64,000 nt of DNA from NCBI GenBank assembly GCA_029204225.1, contig CM055113.1, positions 13,755,406-13,819,405 on the forward strand. The letters run 5' to 3'. Below are positions 33,624-45,689 of this stretch, one piece after another. The notes under the pieces were generated by a model, which searched no databases, was not told the DNA's origin, and saw only the letters and a list, made by a program, of their open reading frames with translations. The translations under genes and the position numbers were made by a program. Every line of letters starts with the position of its first letter. Position 1 is the stretch's first letter. This DNA comes from Diphasiastrum complanatum (lineage: Eukaryota; Streptophyta; Lycopodiopsida; Lycopodiales; Lycopodiaceae).

Positions 33624-34976
33624 CTAGAGATCAGCCTCCTTTTCCCAAGTATCCTCCTCTTCTGATTTGCCCCTCCACCTGACTAAAAATTCTTGAAGCA
33701 CTCTACTCCGTAGAGTCCTTTGCTGGCTATTAACAATGGCCTCGGGTTCAGGTGGTCCACTCACAAACTCATTATAAAGAAGTTCCACTAGATCTTCCAC
33801 AGGGAGTAGGGTATCCCCAACTCCTAACAAGGGTTTTAACTTACTAACGTGGAAAACAAGATGAATTCCAACGTTAACTGGAAGGTCTATTTGTATGCGA
33901 CCTTGTTTATCACTTGGATAACCTTAAAAGGACCGCAATACCTAGGCGCCAACTTTGCACACTTACCAGTTTTCAAGCTCCTAGAGTGACTAGGGACTCT
34001 CAAAAACACCCAGTCGCTGACCATGAATACCTTGTGCTTTTGAGATAGATCAGCATAGTGTCTTGCCCTATCTTGGGCACTTCTTATGCTTTCTTTAGCC
34101 AGTTGTAACAATTCTTGCATATCCGAAAGGAAATCAGCTGCGGCTTGCACCCGTAAGTTTTTCATGTCAACACTAATTGGTGATCGAGGTTGAAAACCAT
34201 ACATAAGCATGAAAGGGCTGAATCCGGTCGCTGAATGTTTTGCACTATTATATGCAAATTCCACCAGTGGAAGGTACTGTTCCCAATCATACTGTCGATG
34301 ACTCAGATATGCTTGAAGCATATCCTCCATTGTCTGATTGGTCCTTTTCGTTTGACCGTCTGATTCTAGATGATTTGTAGAACTCATACTTAAAGTTGTT
34401 TCCAGATTTTCAAATACTGCTTGCCAAAAATTCCCAGTGAATTTTGGGTCACAGTCACTGACAATATTGCAAGGCAGTTCGTATAGTCGAAAAAGCTTTA
34501 CAACAAACAGTTGAGCTAGTTCTGAAGCTTTCACCGTAGTTTCTGTTGGAATAAATTGAGCAAACTGTAAGTTTTTCAACAATAACCCAAACTGAATCAT
34601 GACCCTTCCCTGTACGTGGAAGCTCAACCACAAAATCCATAGATATACTTTGCCACTTTCCGGTAGGAATATCTAAAGGATGTAATAGGCCACTAGCTTT
34701 TAGCCTCTCTACTTTATTTATCTGGCACTTAGTACATTTAAGTACATAGGCCTCTATCTGACTTTTCATCTTAGGCCACCAAAATTGCTTTCAAACTAAG
34801 TTAAGTGTTCTTTGTATACCCGGATGTCCTGCACATGGACTATCATGACACTCATGCAAGATTTGGGCCCTTATAGTGTCATTTTCAGGTACACATACCT
34901 TTCTTTTACGAAACAAAATCTTGTTTCGAATTAGAAAATTCATTTCAGTATTTCCTTGATTCGAGGAATCTTGCAA
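33624..34976 (-). pseudogene. Ty3 integrase with C-terminal chromodomain
   Basis: The zinc-binding part shows ILHECHDSPCAGHPGIQRTL and CTKCQINKVERLKASGLL. The core has WQSISMDFVVELPRTGKGHD (catalytic Asp), LPCNIVSDCDPKFTGNFW and NHLESDGQTKRTNQTMEDML (second Asp; the DGQTERTN Glu has become Lys). The GPFKV segment follows, and the chromodomain (33627-33830) ends EFLVRWRGKSEEEDTWEKEADL-like, with the expected aromatic Trp residues. Shifts occur near 34600, 33890 and 34790. The Glu-to-Lys change and the shifts make it inactive. The chromodomain would have targeted insertion to methylated heterochromatin. Confidence 0.9.
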
Positions 34977-35099
34977 ACTTGAATTGACCCCTGAAAGTAC
35001 TTGTTGTCAATACTTTCCAAAATAAGTATTAGACTCATATAGTCCTTGAAGAGACTGAAACAATCCCGGTTCTATAATAGTAAAGCACAACTGATTAAT

Positions 35100-35960
35100 A
35101 ACTAGTAACCTACTCAAAGCATTGCCTCCCCTTTAAATCTCTAGCATCACAGAAATATCGAAGAGTTTGATGATCCGTCAAAACTTCATAAGATAGTCTA
35201 TTAGATCATCCATCCGCGGCAGTGGATGTTTATTCTTAACGGTTACCTTGTTCAATTTCTTATAGTCGACGCAAAATCTTATAGTCCCATCCTTCTTGGC
35301 AACCAGAACCACTGGTGATGCCCAAGGAGACTTACTAGGTTGTACCCATCCCTTTTTCAGGTAATCATGTAATTGTCTACTTACCTCAACCTCTTCCGAT
35401 GCACTCATCTTATAAGGACGTTGTGCAATTGGAGTTGCTCCAAGTATTAGTTCAATTTTGTGATCAACTGTCCTTTCTGGTGGAAGGTCTAAAACAACAT
35501 CATTGAATTTCTACCTACGTCCATTATAGGCTTCAAATTCTATAGTGTTCTCCCTAGGTAGACTCATGGCATTTATGTTAAGTTCCTCATCATTGAGGCA
35601 AATGATATCATTATGAAAACATAAATAAACTTTAAAATCTGAATTCTTCATAATAAAATTAAGTTATTGTTTAGAATAACAGTTAACATTTTCAGTGTCA
35701 ACATTTAAATTAGCCATGATCTTAGTTAAAGAATTCTCATGCATAAAAGATAAACATTTTTCAACAAAATCGATTTTCAATGACTTATTTATATCAAAAT
35801 GCCATTGTTGCCCGAGAACAATATCCACATTTGCTAATGCAACAACATGGAAATCTATTTTTTCAGAGTATTTCTGTATGTGTAATTCTAAATCAGGAAC
35901 AACATAATCCATAAACGCAAAATTCATTCCTGATGCCATTGTCACACAATATTTTTTCTT
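35100..35960 (-). pseudogene. Ty3 protease and N-terminal reverse transcriptase
   Basis: The protease-like part, about 35664-35960, reads FAFMDYVVPDLELHIQ and VDIVLGQQWHFDINK, as in retropepsins of plant Ty3 elements. RT begins with [39 protein letters not shown] and [11 protein letters not shown] (35178-35408). It then jumps at about 35200 to [13 protein letters not shown] of RNase H. The catalytic YVDD region is within the deleted part. Confidence 0.85.
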
Positions 35961-36285
35961 CTTTTGTAGCAGAGTTACAAGATTCTCAGTGAGATATGAG
36001 AGTAACATATGCAGATTTTGGAGAAATCTACGAAATAATGACATATATGTTCTATGTACTGGGTCATAGCGAGATTATTCTCATATGTGCACGTTTAATC
36101 TTGTTTGGATCTACTATGTATTCCTGATGACTAGTTCTATATGGTGCACTAAATCTAGTCGATGAACATAGACATATGGTCAATTATTGTTGGATCAGAT
36201 ACTTGCAGAGTTAATGGATCTTTCTGTGAAAGACTTATTCATTTACTTAAGAGTGGTCTGGATATGGATCTAAATGTGGTGTTGT
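35961..36285 (-). repeat. Dispersed repeat R2, copy 2 (inverted)
   Basis: Reverse-complement copy of 7875-8242. It lies between the chromovirus protease and a Copia fragment, and the open frame at 35664-36044 runs from the protease into it. It is probably LTR sequence. Confidence 0.75.
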
Positions 36286-36299
36286 ACACTACAAATAAG

Positions 36300-36657
36300 A
36301 TATGCACCTAGACATTTGAGATTTCTAAATCATTGCAATTAACTTGAGTAGTTGGTTTACTCCGACATAGAGATCGACCTTACCAGAAGGATAGTTGAGA
36401 TCAAGAATCATGGATTGTCGGGACATGTTCGAAATAGATGCATAATTCAAGTGTCCTAAGCGATGATGCCATAGTAATGCTTTATTGACAAGAACAGAGG
36501 TTTTCAAGGCTTGACCAAATCCAGAATACCAATGCACCAATCTATATAAGTATCCCTACCTCTTGCCAAGTGCAACAATCTTATTACTCCTATCAATAAT
36601 TTTGCATTGATCAGATTCAAATTCTACCTTATGACGTAAATTTGTAATTCTACTTAC
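36300..36657 (-). pseudogene. Copia protease-integrase fragment
   Basis: The minus-strand frame gives KVEFESDQCKIIDRSNKI, then HHRLGHLNYASISNMSRQSM and LDLNYPSGKVDLYV. It is closely related to the Copia body at 30.1-30.4 kb but inverted. It is cut on its upstream side by the LTR beginning at 36658. Confidence 0.85.
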
Positions 36658-37307
36658 TGTGAAAGATTTCAGATCCTTAAGATCCAATCCACGTAAATGA
36701 TCTTTGGTTGGAAAGAGAAATACACTACCAGTCTCACCAATGTAGAAAAATCAGCATCTACACACAAATTGACATGCAAACACTAATAGAATTTGATCAA
36801 ACTTGAATGAAATGATAAAGTACTATTGCTATCCATACAAAACTAGGAAGTTACTGTATTTCACACGTGTCAATCTGAAAATAGCAATAAATGATCATTC
36901 TACACATAGAATTGCAAGCAATCACCAAGATAGTGCACCAACGGATAGTAGAACCCAAGAGAACCATGTATAAGCATGAAATGAGATAGAGAAGAGAGAA
37001 GATTGCTCTCTCCATGAGTTACATCCTTTTATAACAGGTCCAAATCCTATTTGGCCACTTGGCTTTCTCACCAAAATGCTAACCCTACTATTTTTGAGTC
37101 TAGATTCAATGTACCCAACTATTCAAATTTGAATATACTCAAACTCGCATTCTAACTTTCCCACACTTTCAAAAAGTGTTTATTCAAATGACATTTAGAC
37201 TAATGAACTTTGAAAATTCAATCTCTAAGTCTAAAACAAGGTTTGGCCTCAATATAACAAATATGGAAATATAGCAAAATATGATAAAACTAGTTGAATC
37301 TTTCACA
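36658..37307 (-). repeat. 3' LTR, inserted in a Copia fragment
   Basis: 650 bp, TGTGAAAG...TTTCACA. The complement of 37308-37317 is a polypurine tract identical in form to that at 4378-4387. It carries a CACACGTGTC motif near 36862. Confidence 0.85.
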
Positions 37308-38575
37308 CTCCCTCTTCAACTAGTTTTAGCATAGACTTTGATAGCACTCCAAGTGAAGTCCTATGCTTCATAAACAAGTCCTTTCCCAATGCTTTATTGA
37401 AGATATCAGCTACACATTCCCTTGAAGACACATGTTGAAGCTCCACCTCCTTTGCAATGACTTGCTCCCTCACAAAGTGATATTGTATCTCAATATGCTT
37501 GATCCTAGCATAGTTTTTGACAATAGAACTTTGATCCATCATAAGAATGATCTTCTTCCTAAGAACAGATCTCCTTTCAATGATCATGTAATGCTCAAAA
37601 TAGAAACAACCATAATTGATATAGAGAATAGTGTCCACTTGGGATGCTTCACTATTTTGTACATCAATTTTACATGTAAAAATGTGACTAGAACATGAAG
37701 AATCAATTATAATGTAAATGAAATGATTCCACCATGCTTCCAACTCTGAACTCTCTGGAAAAATACATCAAACAAGCAACAAATGTGAGTGATCAACATT
37801 TTCTTGCATGTCTCCTCCTTCTTTGTCCTTTGTTGCCATGTACCCACCATCAAACTCCATGAATGAGCCTCCATCTCCATCTTGCCATAATATGCCATCA
37901 TCACTAGATGACTTGGCCATGAATGAGTGATATAATTAACCTCCAATAGCTTCATTTCCATCAGAAAAACCAAGCCCAGAATGCTAGTACATGTCCAACA
38001 TCAAAACAATGCTCACCAATGTAGCTAGTTTTACCATATCTTGACAATTTGCACACATCCACATGAAAATGCTCGAACATGAGATAGAACAAGTAAAGTA
38101 GACTTGAAAAACAATTACTTGTTGCTCCTTTGACCTTAGCTGCAAAAATGAATCCATAACCTCTTTGCCAATTACCTCTCCTTTGATGCTCTTGACTAGC
38201 TCCAAATTGCCAACTTCCCTTTTGACTAGTTGAAGTGCTTTGAGATCAACCTCTTGATCTTCAACTTGACCATCAAAGTCATTGAACAAACTTTGTTTTC
38301 CAGATCCATTACTTGATTTTACAGCAAGATAACATCCATCCACTTGCATAGCTCAATGTACACAAGAAGATCCTCCAAAAGAGTTCCATTCTTCATAAGA
38401 GCTTGATACTCAAGATCCATTGCTTGGATCCACTCCTCTTCTTTCCTTGCTTGATCTACACTTGTAGGCTCATCCAAAGAGGCTAGGAAAGCAACATAAT
38501 TTCTAGAAACTACTTGCTTACCCTTTTGATCATATGTGAGCCTTGAAGGTACTTGTCTTTGGCTGTCTAAGTTAT
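36658..38575 (-). mobile_element. Minus-strand Copia-type derivative with 3' LTR
   Basis: Its LTR (36658-37307) belongs to the same family as 3721-4377 and 5600-6205. Next to it is a Copia RNase H tail (IKHIEIQYHFVREQVIAKEV, VADIFNKALGKDL). Further upstream comes the non-pol module shared with the 4.4-5.6 kb element, then an RT N-terminal stretch (RLTYDQKGKQV, NYVAFLASLDEPTSVDQA, EEEWIQAMDLEYQALM). No 5' LTR or primer-binding site follows. At about 38580-38700 it meets a related element facing the other way. Confidence 0.8.
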
Positions 38576-38649
38576 GATTCCTACAAGTATCAGATGAGCA
38601 GACGTAGAACCAAAATTGGTTTCACCTGACCCTAGATCAACGATCAATA

Positions 38650-39389
38650 AACATGCAGGAAGAATCTTGAAATAGAAATTAGTCATTCACCAAGGAGACA
38701 ACTATGGACTTAATTTCCAACAATCTTGAAGGGCTTCAACTACACAAAAGGAAAGGTGGCAATTTGGAGCTAGTCAAGAGCATCAAAGGGATGTCAAGTG
38801 GCAAATATACTTTGGATCTATTTTTACAGGTGTTTAAAGACTCAAGTAAGGTCAAAGGAACAGAAGGAGATGTTGTTCAAGTTTACTTTACTTGTTCTAT
38901 CTCATGATGTGTGCAAATCGTTGTTTTGCATCATTTTGATGTTGGAGTTGTACTAGCATTCTTGGATGGTTTCCAATGGAGAAGCCAAGGGAGGCTCATT
39001 ACGTCACCCATTCATGGTCAAGTCATCAAGTGGTGATGATATCTTATGACAAGGTGGCAATGGATGCCCATTGATGGATTTTCTTGGTGGAGACATCTCA
39101 AGGAAGGACAAAGACATGCAAGCATTGGTTGATTACTCACATTTATTGTTTGTTTGCTGTTATTTTTGGAGGAATCATCACATTTACATTCTATTTGGTT
39201 CTTCATGTTCTAGTTACATCTTGATATGTAAAATTCATTTAAGAAATAGTGAAGCATCCAATGTGGACAATATTCTCTATATCAATTATGAAACGCATTA
39301 TAAAACCATATAAAGAATGTCTATAGTTAGGATGGAGATCATTCTAAAGTTAGATCAAAGTTGTGTGGTAAAACTAGTTGAAGAGGGAG
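38650..39389 (+). mobile_element. Plus-strand internal region of a related Copia-type derivative
   Basis: Frame 38704-38907 has GNLELVKSIKG and VVQVYFTCSIS, the same words as minus-strand sequence at 37984-38349. Frame 39071-39313 has SRKDKDMQAL and CSSYILICKIHLRNSEASN, related to 4542-4988 and 37303-37743. It ends in a polypurine tract (AAGAGGGAG at 39381-39389) before an LTR. Confidence 0.75.
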
Positions 39390-39987
39390 TGTGAGAAATT
39401 GTCAACTAGTTTGAGATTTATCATGTTGAGTTTAATTGGCAATTTCGGCCAATATGCATGTTAAACTTAGAGATAAACTTTACAATGTTAATAAGGCTTT
39501 AGATTACTTGATTTACTATTTTTGACAAATTAGGCATGTTTATAAGATTGCATATAGACCTATTGTATTTGTTGATTTAGATGCATTGAATCTAGTCACT
39601 TTAGATCTAGGGTTTGGAATAGATCTAGAAGCTTCCATAAGTTGATATGCTTGGGCAATATGATCCAAATAGGGCAAAGGGCTATTATAAATAGTGTACA
39701 AGCATGGGAGGAATTCATATCTCTCCTTATTCTCTCATTCATTCTTATGGAAGATATCCCTTTGGGATTCCACATCCATTTTTGCATCTTGGTGGAGACA
39801 TATTGAAATCTTGTGTGTAGAATGTTATTTTTTCTTATGTAATGGATCCACACGTGTGAAACATGCTGTAGTACAGCCATTGTACTGACATCAACAATAA
39901 TTTATCATTCATAATCTATTTTTTCAAGTTCCTATTGAGTTTACATCTTTAATGTGTAGTTGATTCTAGAATTCTACAATATGTACA
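39390..39987 (+). repeat. LTR with a polypurine tract on the left and a primer-binding-like site on the right
   Basis: It starts TGTGAGAAATTG and ends TGTACA, followed at 39988 by TGGTATCAACAAG. The left flank is what precedes a 3' LTR and the right flank is what follows a 5' LTR. It contains CACACGTGTGAAAC near 39850, like the other LTRs here. Confidence 0.65.
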
Positions 39988-40067
39988 TGGTATCAACAAG
40001 ATGATTGTTGGATGGGACCTCTAAAATGATTGTTAGCGTCATCTTGTTGATACCATGTACATATTGT
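39976..40067. repeat. Perfect 29-bp inverted repeat over the LTR/primer-site junction
   Basis: The 29 bases at 39976-40004 are the exact reverse complement of 40039-40067, with a 34-bp loop. Each arm contains ATGTACA joined to TGGTATCAACAAG, that is, an LTR end with its primer site. Confidence 0.95.
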
Positions 40068-41847
40068 TTACATAACCTGAGTACAAAGCAACTCCCTTGG
40101 TCTTTTTGAGCTTCTCATTGCAAGATCATGAGCAATGGATTTCAAAGGTGGTCAATGAAAAAGGTAACAAACAATCATAAAGTGTACAAGAGAGTGGGAG
40201 AAAATATGAATGATCTGAAAGCATAGGTCATTATACAAATCATTTGGAAAACATCCAACCATGGCTAAAAGAAAAAGAGTAGCCATTTTACATCTTTTGT
40301 TTGATTTAGTTAGCAAATAGTTGTTTAATCAATCAAAAGATGGAAAAATACAATTGTAGTCCAATTTTTACATATCAAATCATGTTACATCAAGGGCACA
40401 CAAATTCTTGTGATCAATGAGGATGATAATTTCTTTTATCAAAAATGTTTCTTAGATCATGTCAAAGGAGGAGATATTGAAAATTTGATGGTTCTAGAAT
40501 CACTAAGATAGAAAATGAGTTGAACAATCATAAGATTTCATAAGTAGAGCATTAACAAGGACCAAAAGTTTGGTGGGTGATGCATGAATGTGTTAGGTTT
40601 GACCTATGATATTGTTATATTGTTTTCTCACTCTTTTGAAGCTATTAAAAAAAAAAAGCATATGTTGGACACATTTTTTAGGTGCATATTGTGCGTAGGT
40701 TGTGAAAGGTCAACTAGCCCTTTTTTAAACAAGACAAATCATCAAAGCATATGGAGAAAGAGTTTTTTTTCTCAATAATTATGAATATTGAAACTCAAGC
40801 CTAAACAATAGTGTCTGCGATTTAAGAATATTTATAGAGATGTCAAGAGCAGACTATCAATTATTGATCATTTACAAAATGAATATTTAACTCAATGCCA
40901 CCTATTAGACATCCAATTGATATTCATATATTCATAATGCATGTTGAGGTCCAAACGTACCAAAAAACTTGATGTATTAGCATATCATGTTACCAAAGAG
41001 AACTAAATTACACTCATTCCAAAAAGATAAGGTGATACTATGCTACTTATAAGATGATTCACAAACATGCATATTATTTGGAAAATTAGAAAATATTCCA
41101 CATAAATCTACAAGTTGCAATAGCAAGACATTCTCTTAATCATATTGAAAAGTGATCATACTAAACTTGAAAGATATTATTCACATTACTCTGTGTGAAG
41201 TTGGTTAAGAAAGTAATAAACTCCATGCTCCAATGTTTGTAAGCTTAACTCAAGCGAAATTAAATAAAGTGTGATTTTATTGAGCTCAACAAATTCTCAT
41301 TGTGATGCACCTATCCAAAAGATAAACTATGTGATGACCTTGAAGATGAACCATGTGATGAGCTATGATGTTTCATCTCCCTTTTCTTGTGAAAAACTTA
41401 ATTTGGAGATGCAATGCTAGAGCATTATCAACCCTTCAACAGAGCATAAGTATCTCTTTGTGAGCATAAGCGGTGTCTTACAATTGTATAGCTCTCCAAA
41501 TTCAGTTTCCTTGAAGATCCATGCGAAACCTCCTTTCATTTGCATCATCTCATTGTAATCAGTCTTTTATTTCTGAGCAAATTTCAACAGATGGTAGTCA
41601 TCGGGACCTTTGGTGTGATGGGTAGTACCGTAGTGTATATGCAAGCATTATACATGTGTGTAATTTGTGAATATGAATAAGGTCCTAGTCACGTATGTAC
41701 TTTTAAGAGGCCAACTTCCTTTTCTGAAACTCGTTGAGTATTCCAATCATTTCTTTTTCCAGTGACAGATTTTTGGCCGTTTCTTGATAAGAGGAGTTTT
41801 CACGCATGCTTTAAGAGAATACCTGCTAGAGCTGATGAAGAGTGGGA
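40068..41847. other. No recognisable gene; includes the probable 3' flank of the REF/SRPP-like gene
   Basis: Short frames show no family features. A few phrases near 40130-40500 could be old retroelement sequence, but I cannot assign them. Confidence 0.4.
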
Positions 41848-43380
41848 TTAGGTTCTGCTTTGGTATCGGCGAGCACTCTGCTGTCCTTTTCTAAGTGACC
41901 AACTGTGTTCAAATAGGTGCATCACTGGATCGAATTCCTCTTCATGCTGAATAACCACCGCTTTCTCTGAACTTCTTAACTCAGATGGTTCCTCCCCCTT
42001 CTCAGGAGGAATGTCATCCTCTGCTTCCACCTTTGACAATTCAAATGGTAGGTTGTTCTCTTCTTCCATCTTTGATAATGGAGGTGGTGTGTTATTCCCT
42101 TCTTCCAGCTTTGAGATCGGTTCTGTTTTTTGCACTTCCAGAGGATCTTTGACAGTTTCTTCGTAAGATGGTATCTTCAAGGAATCTTCAAAAGAAAGAG
42201 TTTCTGCAAGCTGATAACTTGAGGCCTGATCTGGAGGGGAGTCCGAGAAACGAGCCTCCCCACATGTTTCATCATCCTCATGTGGAGAAACATCGGCTTT
42301 AAAACCAGAGTTTCCATCTTGGACATCTAAATGCTTATCTTTGACTTCACTGTGCTTCAACAACCAAGCTGCAGCCATACCTGCTAGAGGACTCGTAGCT
42401 CTAGCGACAGGGACAAAAAGATTTGCTCCTGGCACTTTCAAAAACAAGTTTGCAGCGCCTTCGGAACAACTCCTAAGCGCAAGCTCGTTGTCAACCCAGA
42501 AATCTGCAGTAGAACCAAGCAAACCTCGTCGATGAAGCTTGTCGGCAGCTGCAGCAAGAGAACTTGTCGCTTGCAGTGGCAACTCTCGTGCCTGTTTTGA
42601 AGCCAAGTGGACGCACGTCTGAGTAGCATTTCCAAGTATCACCAGCTGCGTGAATATGTAGGTTATCAGCTTTAGCCCTATGCACATTTTGGAAGACTAA
42701 AAATCTGCCTTTTCAAGGTTGCATTAGTGAATGGGATTGTTTAGTGTCCTACCTTTTGTTAGCATGGAATGTTCAATGAAAATAGAATTTTTGATGCCAA
42801 ATGAATTTCATTTATCTTCTTCAAATGCTTTTGCATAGGTTGAATCTAGAGTTTCATATGCTAGCTAAATTTTCTTAGTCTTCTTTGGTACTTTTCTTCT
42901 CATTAATTATGTACATTCATAGAAATACTTTTGGTCATTAATTCGAGGAGAGGATTTGAAAATATGTTGAAACTTGTGAAAAGGTCACTAAAGATTAAGT
43001 TTTGGATTGCTAAAGGTTCTAATATGTTCCTAGTCCAACTTTCTTATGGATTTTTCACTTGCCTAATAAGATGCTTATAAAAGTTCTTTTGTGGACCTCA
43101 AAACTTATGATTTGTCGGCTTAAAAGGTCATGTCACTTTTAATTTTTAGGATTCTTAGAAAAAATTTCATGGCTATTTAAAAAAAAATCAAAAAAATTGA
43201 CTGGATTTGACGACTAGCAAATGTGATTGCGACTTACCATGAGGATGAAATTCTTTGAACTCTCGAAATTTCTTCCAAAAACTTAAGCAAAATGCAATGC
43301 TAATTTTTAACTAGTGTGTTTCAAATATTTCAAATGCATATTGCATTATGTGAACTCTTTAGAATTATTCAAATACAATT

Positions 43381-43454
<74 letters not shown>

Positions 43455-44204
43455 GCACACACACCTTGCCATCCACAAATCCGAGTGCTTGCAAGGTTTT
43501 ATCCTCCATGACTTTGACAAAAGGTTTCATGTATGTCCCGACATTGTTTTGCAACAAACCTATTGTATTTCCCACTGGCCATGGTAACTTTGATGCTTTT
43601 GTCAAAGCATTGTGTGTTACACCCAAGATAGTAGAACCCATGGTTTGTAAGTGTTTGGAACTTACTTGTTCATGGGAAACAATCTGCATAGGAAAGCATA
43701 TAAATGATTAGTTAAATTGTTTTTTTCCATATGGATAAATCAAGAAGATTGAAGCATGGAAGCTTCTATAGTACAAAGTTGATATGAGGATCATCTATAG
43801 AAATCTTATGCATAGCATACTTAGGGACAATAAAAAAAAATGGATTTTTTTTTAAGCGAAGGTGAAAAAATGAATAAATATTGTCAATCCAAGATCTAGA
43901 GTGCTCCCATCATAAAATAAGCTATTCCATAGATTATCATGCTCATTGAATAACATTGTCACTACTATAATAAGATTATGATTTTTTTTAGCAATTGTCT
44001 TGTCATGAGTATGCCTTGTACACTTAGGATTGAGCCATTGTAATTGCAGAATCTTTCAAAATATATTGACTAATACAAAGTTTTAGAAAAGTTTGAATGG
44101 GTTAAAAACAACAAAAATTAGACACAAAAGAAACTAACCACCTGTGATTGCGGCAAGGATGACGAAGTTTGTGGCAAAGAGTCACTAAGATTCTTTGAAG
44201 TCAT
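41848..44204 (-). CDS. REF/SRPP-like lipid-droplet protein with long acidic tail, 3 exons
   Basis: Minus-strand exons are 44204-44142, 43683-43465 and 42645-41848; introns are GT...AG and all junctions are phase 0, giving 359 residues. Residues about 22-190 resemble the rubber elongation factor/small rubber particle protein family, whose members coat plant lipid droplets. The cues are VGTYMKPFVKVMEDKTLQAL followed by GFVDGK (like the family's LKFVDRKV), then LHRRGLLGSTADFWVDNELA and VPGANLFVPVARATSP, matching the family's final block in which amphipathic helices bind the monolayer. Residues about 205-359 are rich in Glu, Asp, Pro and Ser with repeated LSKMEEENN-like words, and are probably disordered; most family members stop before this. 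The phase-0 splices and open frame suggest an intact host gene. The family call comes from short motifs and could be wrong in detail. Confidence 0.75.
43384..43453. repeat. Long GA microsatellite at a splice donor
   Basis: About 35 GA units lie inside intron 2 of the REF/SRPP-like gene, only about 11 bases beyond its 5' splice site (43464). On the coding strand it is a CT tract following GTGTGTGTGCG. Confidence 0.95.
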
Positions 44205-44599
44205 TTTGAGAGAATGGAGAGCAATCTACTGCATCCAATCTGCTCTTGAATATACTCCCTATCAAATTCTCACCTGTTCCAAAAGAATTCAGCTTGAAAT
44301 TGATCAATGATAAATGATCCACATCACTACCCATACAAAAAAATTATGATGTATTCTTTTTTATGAAAGTTGATCACTTGTACAAAGTTTATCTCTTTTC
44401 TCAAGAAAATTTCTTTGACTATAAACTCATTACAAAGTTACAATGAAAAGCCATAAAATAACATGGAAATTTTATGACCATTAATCATTAATGCTACTTA
44501 GTGTAAGCCCTAATCAAGCAGTGATGTGTGATCACTATTAAGAGGTTTATGTTTTCTTGATTGGTCTATGCCTCCTAAATTTTGACACATAATTATAAG

Positions 44600-45090
44600 A
44601 GATTGACAAACAAGAAATTTTTTGACTCTAGACTCTTGAAAAAAGAACCTCTTGATAGAATGAGATATGTGAACGATGAGGAGTCAGATTGAGCAATTCA
44701 GCTCTATCAGCAAGGTTGAAGTGATGTCAAAACAATTTAATAATCTTGGTGTTGAGACATCTGAAGCTTCCGTAATTACAAAAACCATTTCTAGTCCAAC
44801 TTTAAACAAATTATTGTTATTTGATGCAATGCTCTAGAAGATCTTACAAACAAAAAAACACTGACTATTATACTCTTGAAAGCATAACCTCTAGATATAC
44901 TGAGATTTGTTGAAGATGAGTAGTCAAATCAAACAGCCCAACACATCAACAAGCTTGCAATGATGAGACATCTCAATTCATAGTGTTGAGACATAAAAAG
45001 CTTTTGAGATTACAAAAGTTTTTTGCAATCTACCTCCTAGTTTCTGATGCATTATTGCTACCTAATACAACATTCCAAAAGATCGATAGA
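44600..45090. repeat. Diverged ~245-bp tandem duplication
   Basis: 44600-44845 and 44846-45090 share ordered words (ACTCTTGAAA, ACCTCTTGATA/ACCTCTAGATA, GATGAGTAGTCAAAT-like, GTGTTGAGACAT). It lies upstream of the REF/SRPP-like gene and has no coding capacity. The rest of 44205-45690 shows nothing. Confidence 0.65.
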
Positions 45091-45689
45091 TAAGTACTAG
45101 ATCTTTATGGAAGAGTCTATTTTTGGCTTGTTATCCTTATTTCAAATACTTTATGGGGTCTAAAGAGGAATTTGTCTTCATTATTAAGGCTAATAATTCC
45201 TTTTGGCCAAAACAAAGCTTATAATGGATTTTATCCTTTTTAAAACACTTGTGCATTAAGAATACACGACACTATCCTTACTTAAGCATTTTTGTCCTAA
45301 AAAATGAAGATGCTTGTTTGATAAGCTTGAATGCTCCAGTTTTGTGATTTAAATAGTCATGGTTGAGGATGTCATGTTGTTGTACATCCAAAGCTATTTT
45401 AACTGAATCCATTTGATAAGTTTAGTTTGCAATTTATGTTCCCATAAAGACTAAAATAATGGCCAAAGAAGAGCTTGATAAAGCATCATATTGCTTTTTT
45501 GGAAGTCAAATCTATATGAAATGAAAACAAGGTCTCAGCATAATGTCTTCTTTTGTCTGCTTATTCAATATCAAAGTCTACAAGTGCATTTTCCACATAC
45601 CTTTATGATGCAATAGTATCATGGCTTTCCAGAAAGTAGGTTACTATGTCACTATCATCAACTGAATCCGAGTACAAGGCCTTGACATC

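Larger units (their letters stand above)
32549..35960 (-). mobile_element. Chromodomain-bearing Ty3 retrotransposon (chromovirus), internally deleted
   Basis: In minus-strand order it has protease, the reverse transcriptase start, an RNase H tail, integrase, a chromodomain, a polypurine tract and an LTR. RT is cut between [12 protein letters not shown] and [11 protein letters not shown], losing most of RT and RNase H. Gag and the 5' LTR are missing beyond about 35960, where repeat R2 begins. Confidence 0.9.

Noticed and set aside
42341-42685. Frames of about 64 codons on both strands
   Set aside because: Shadows of exon 3 of the REF/SRPP-like gene.
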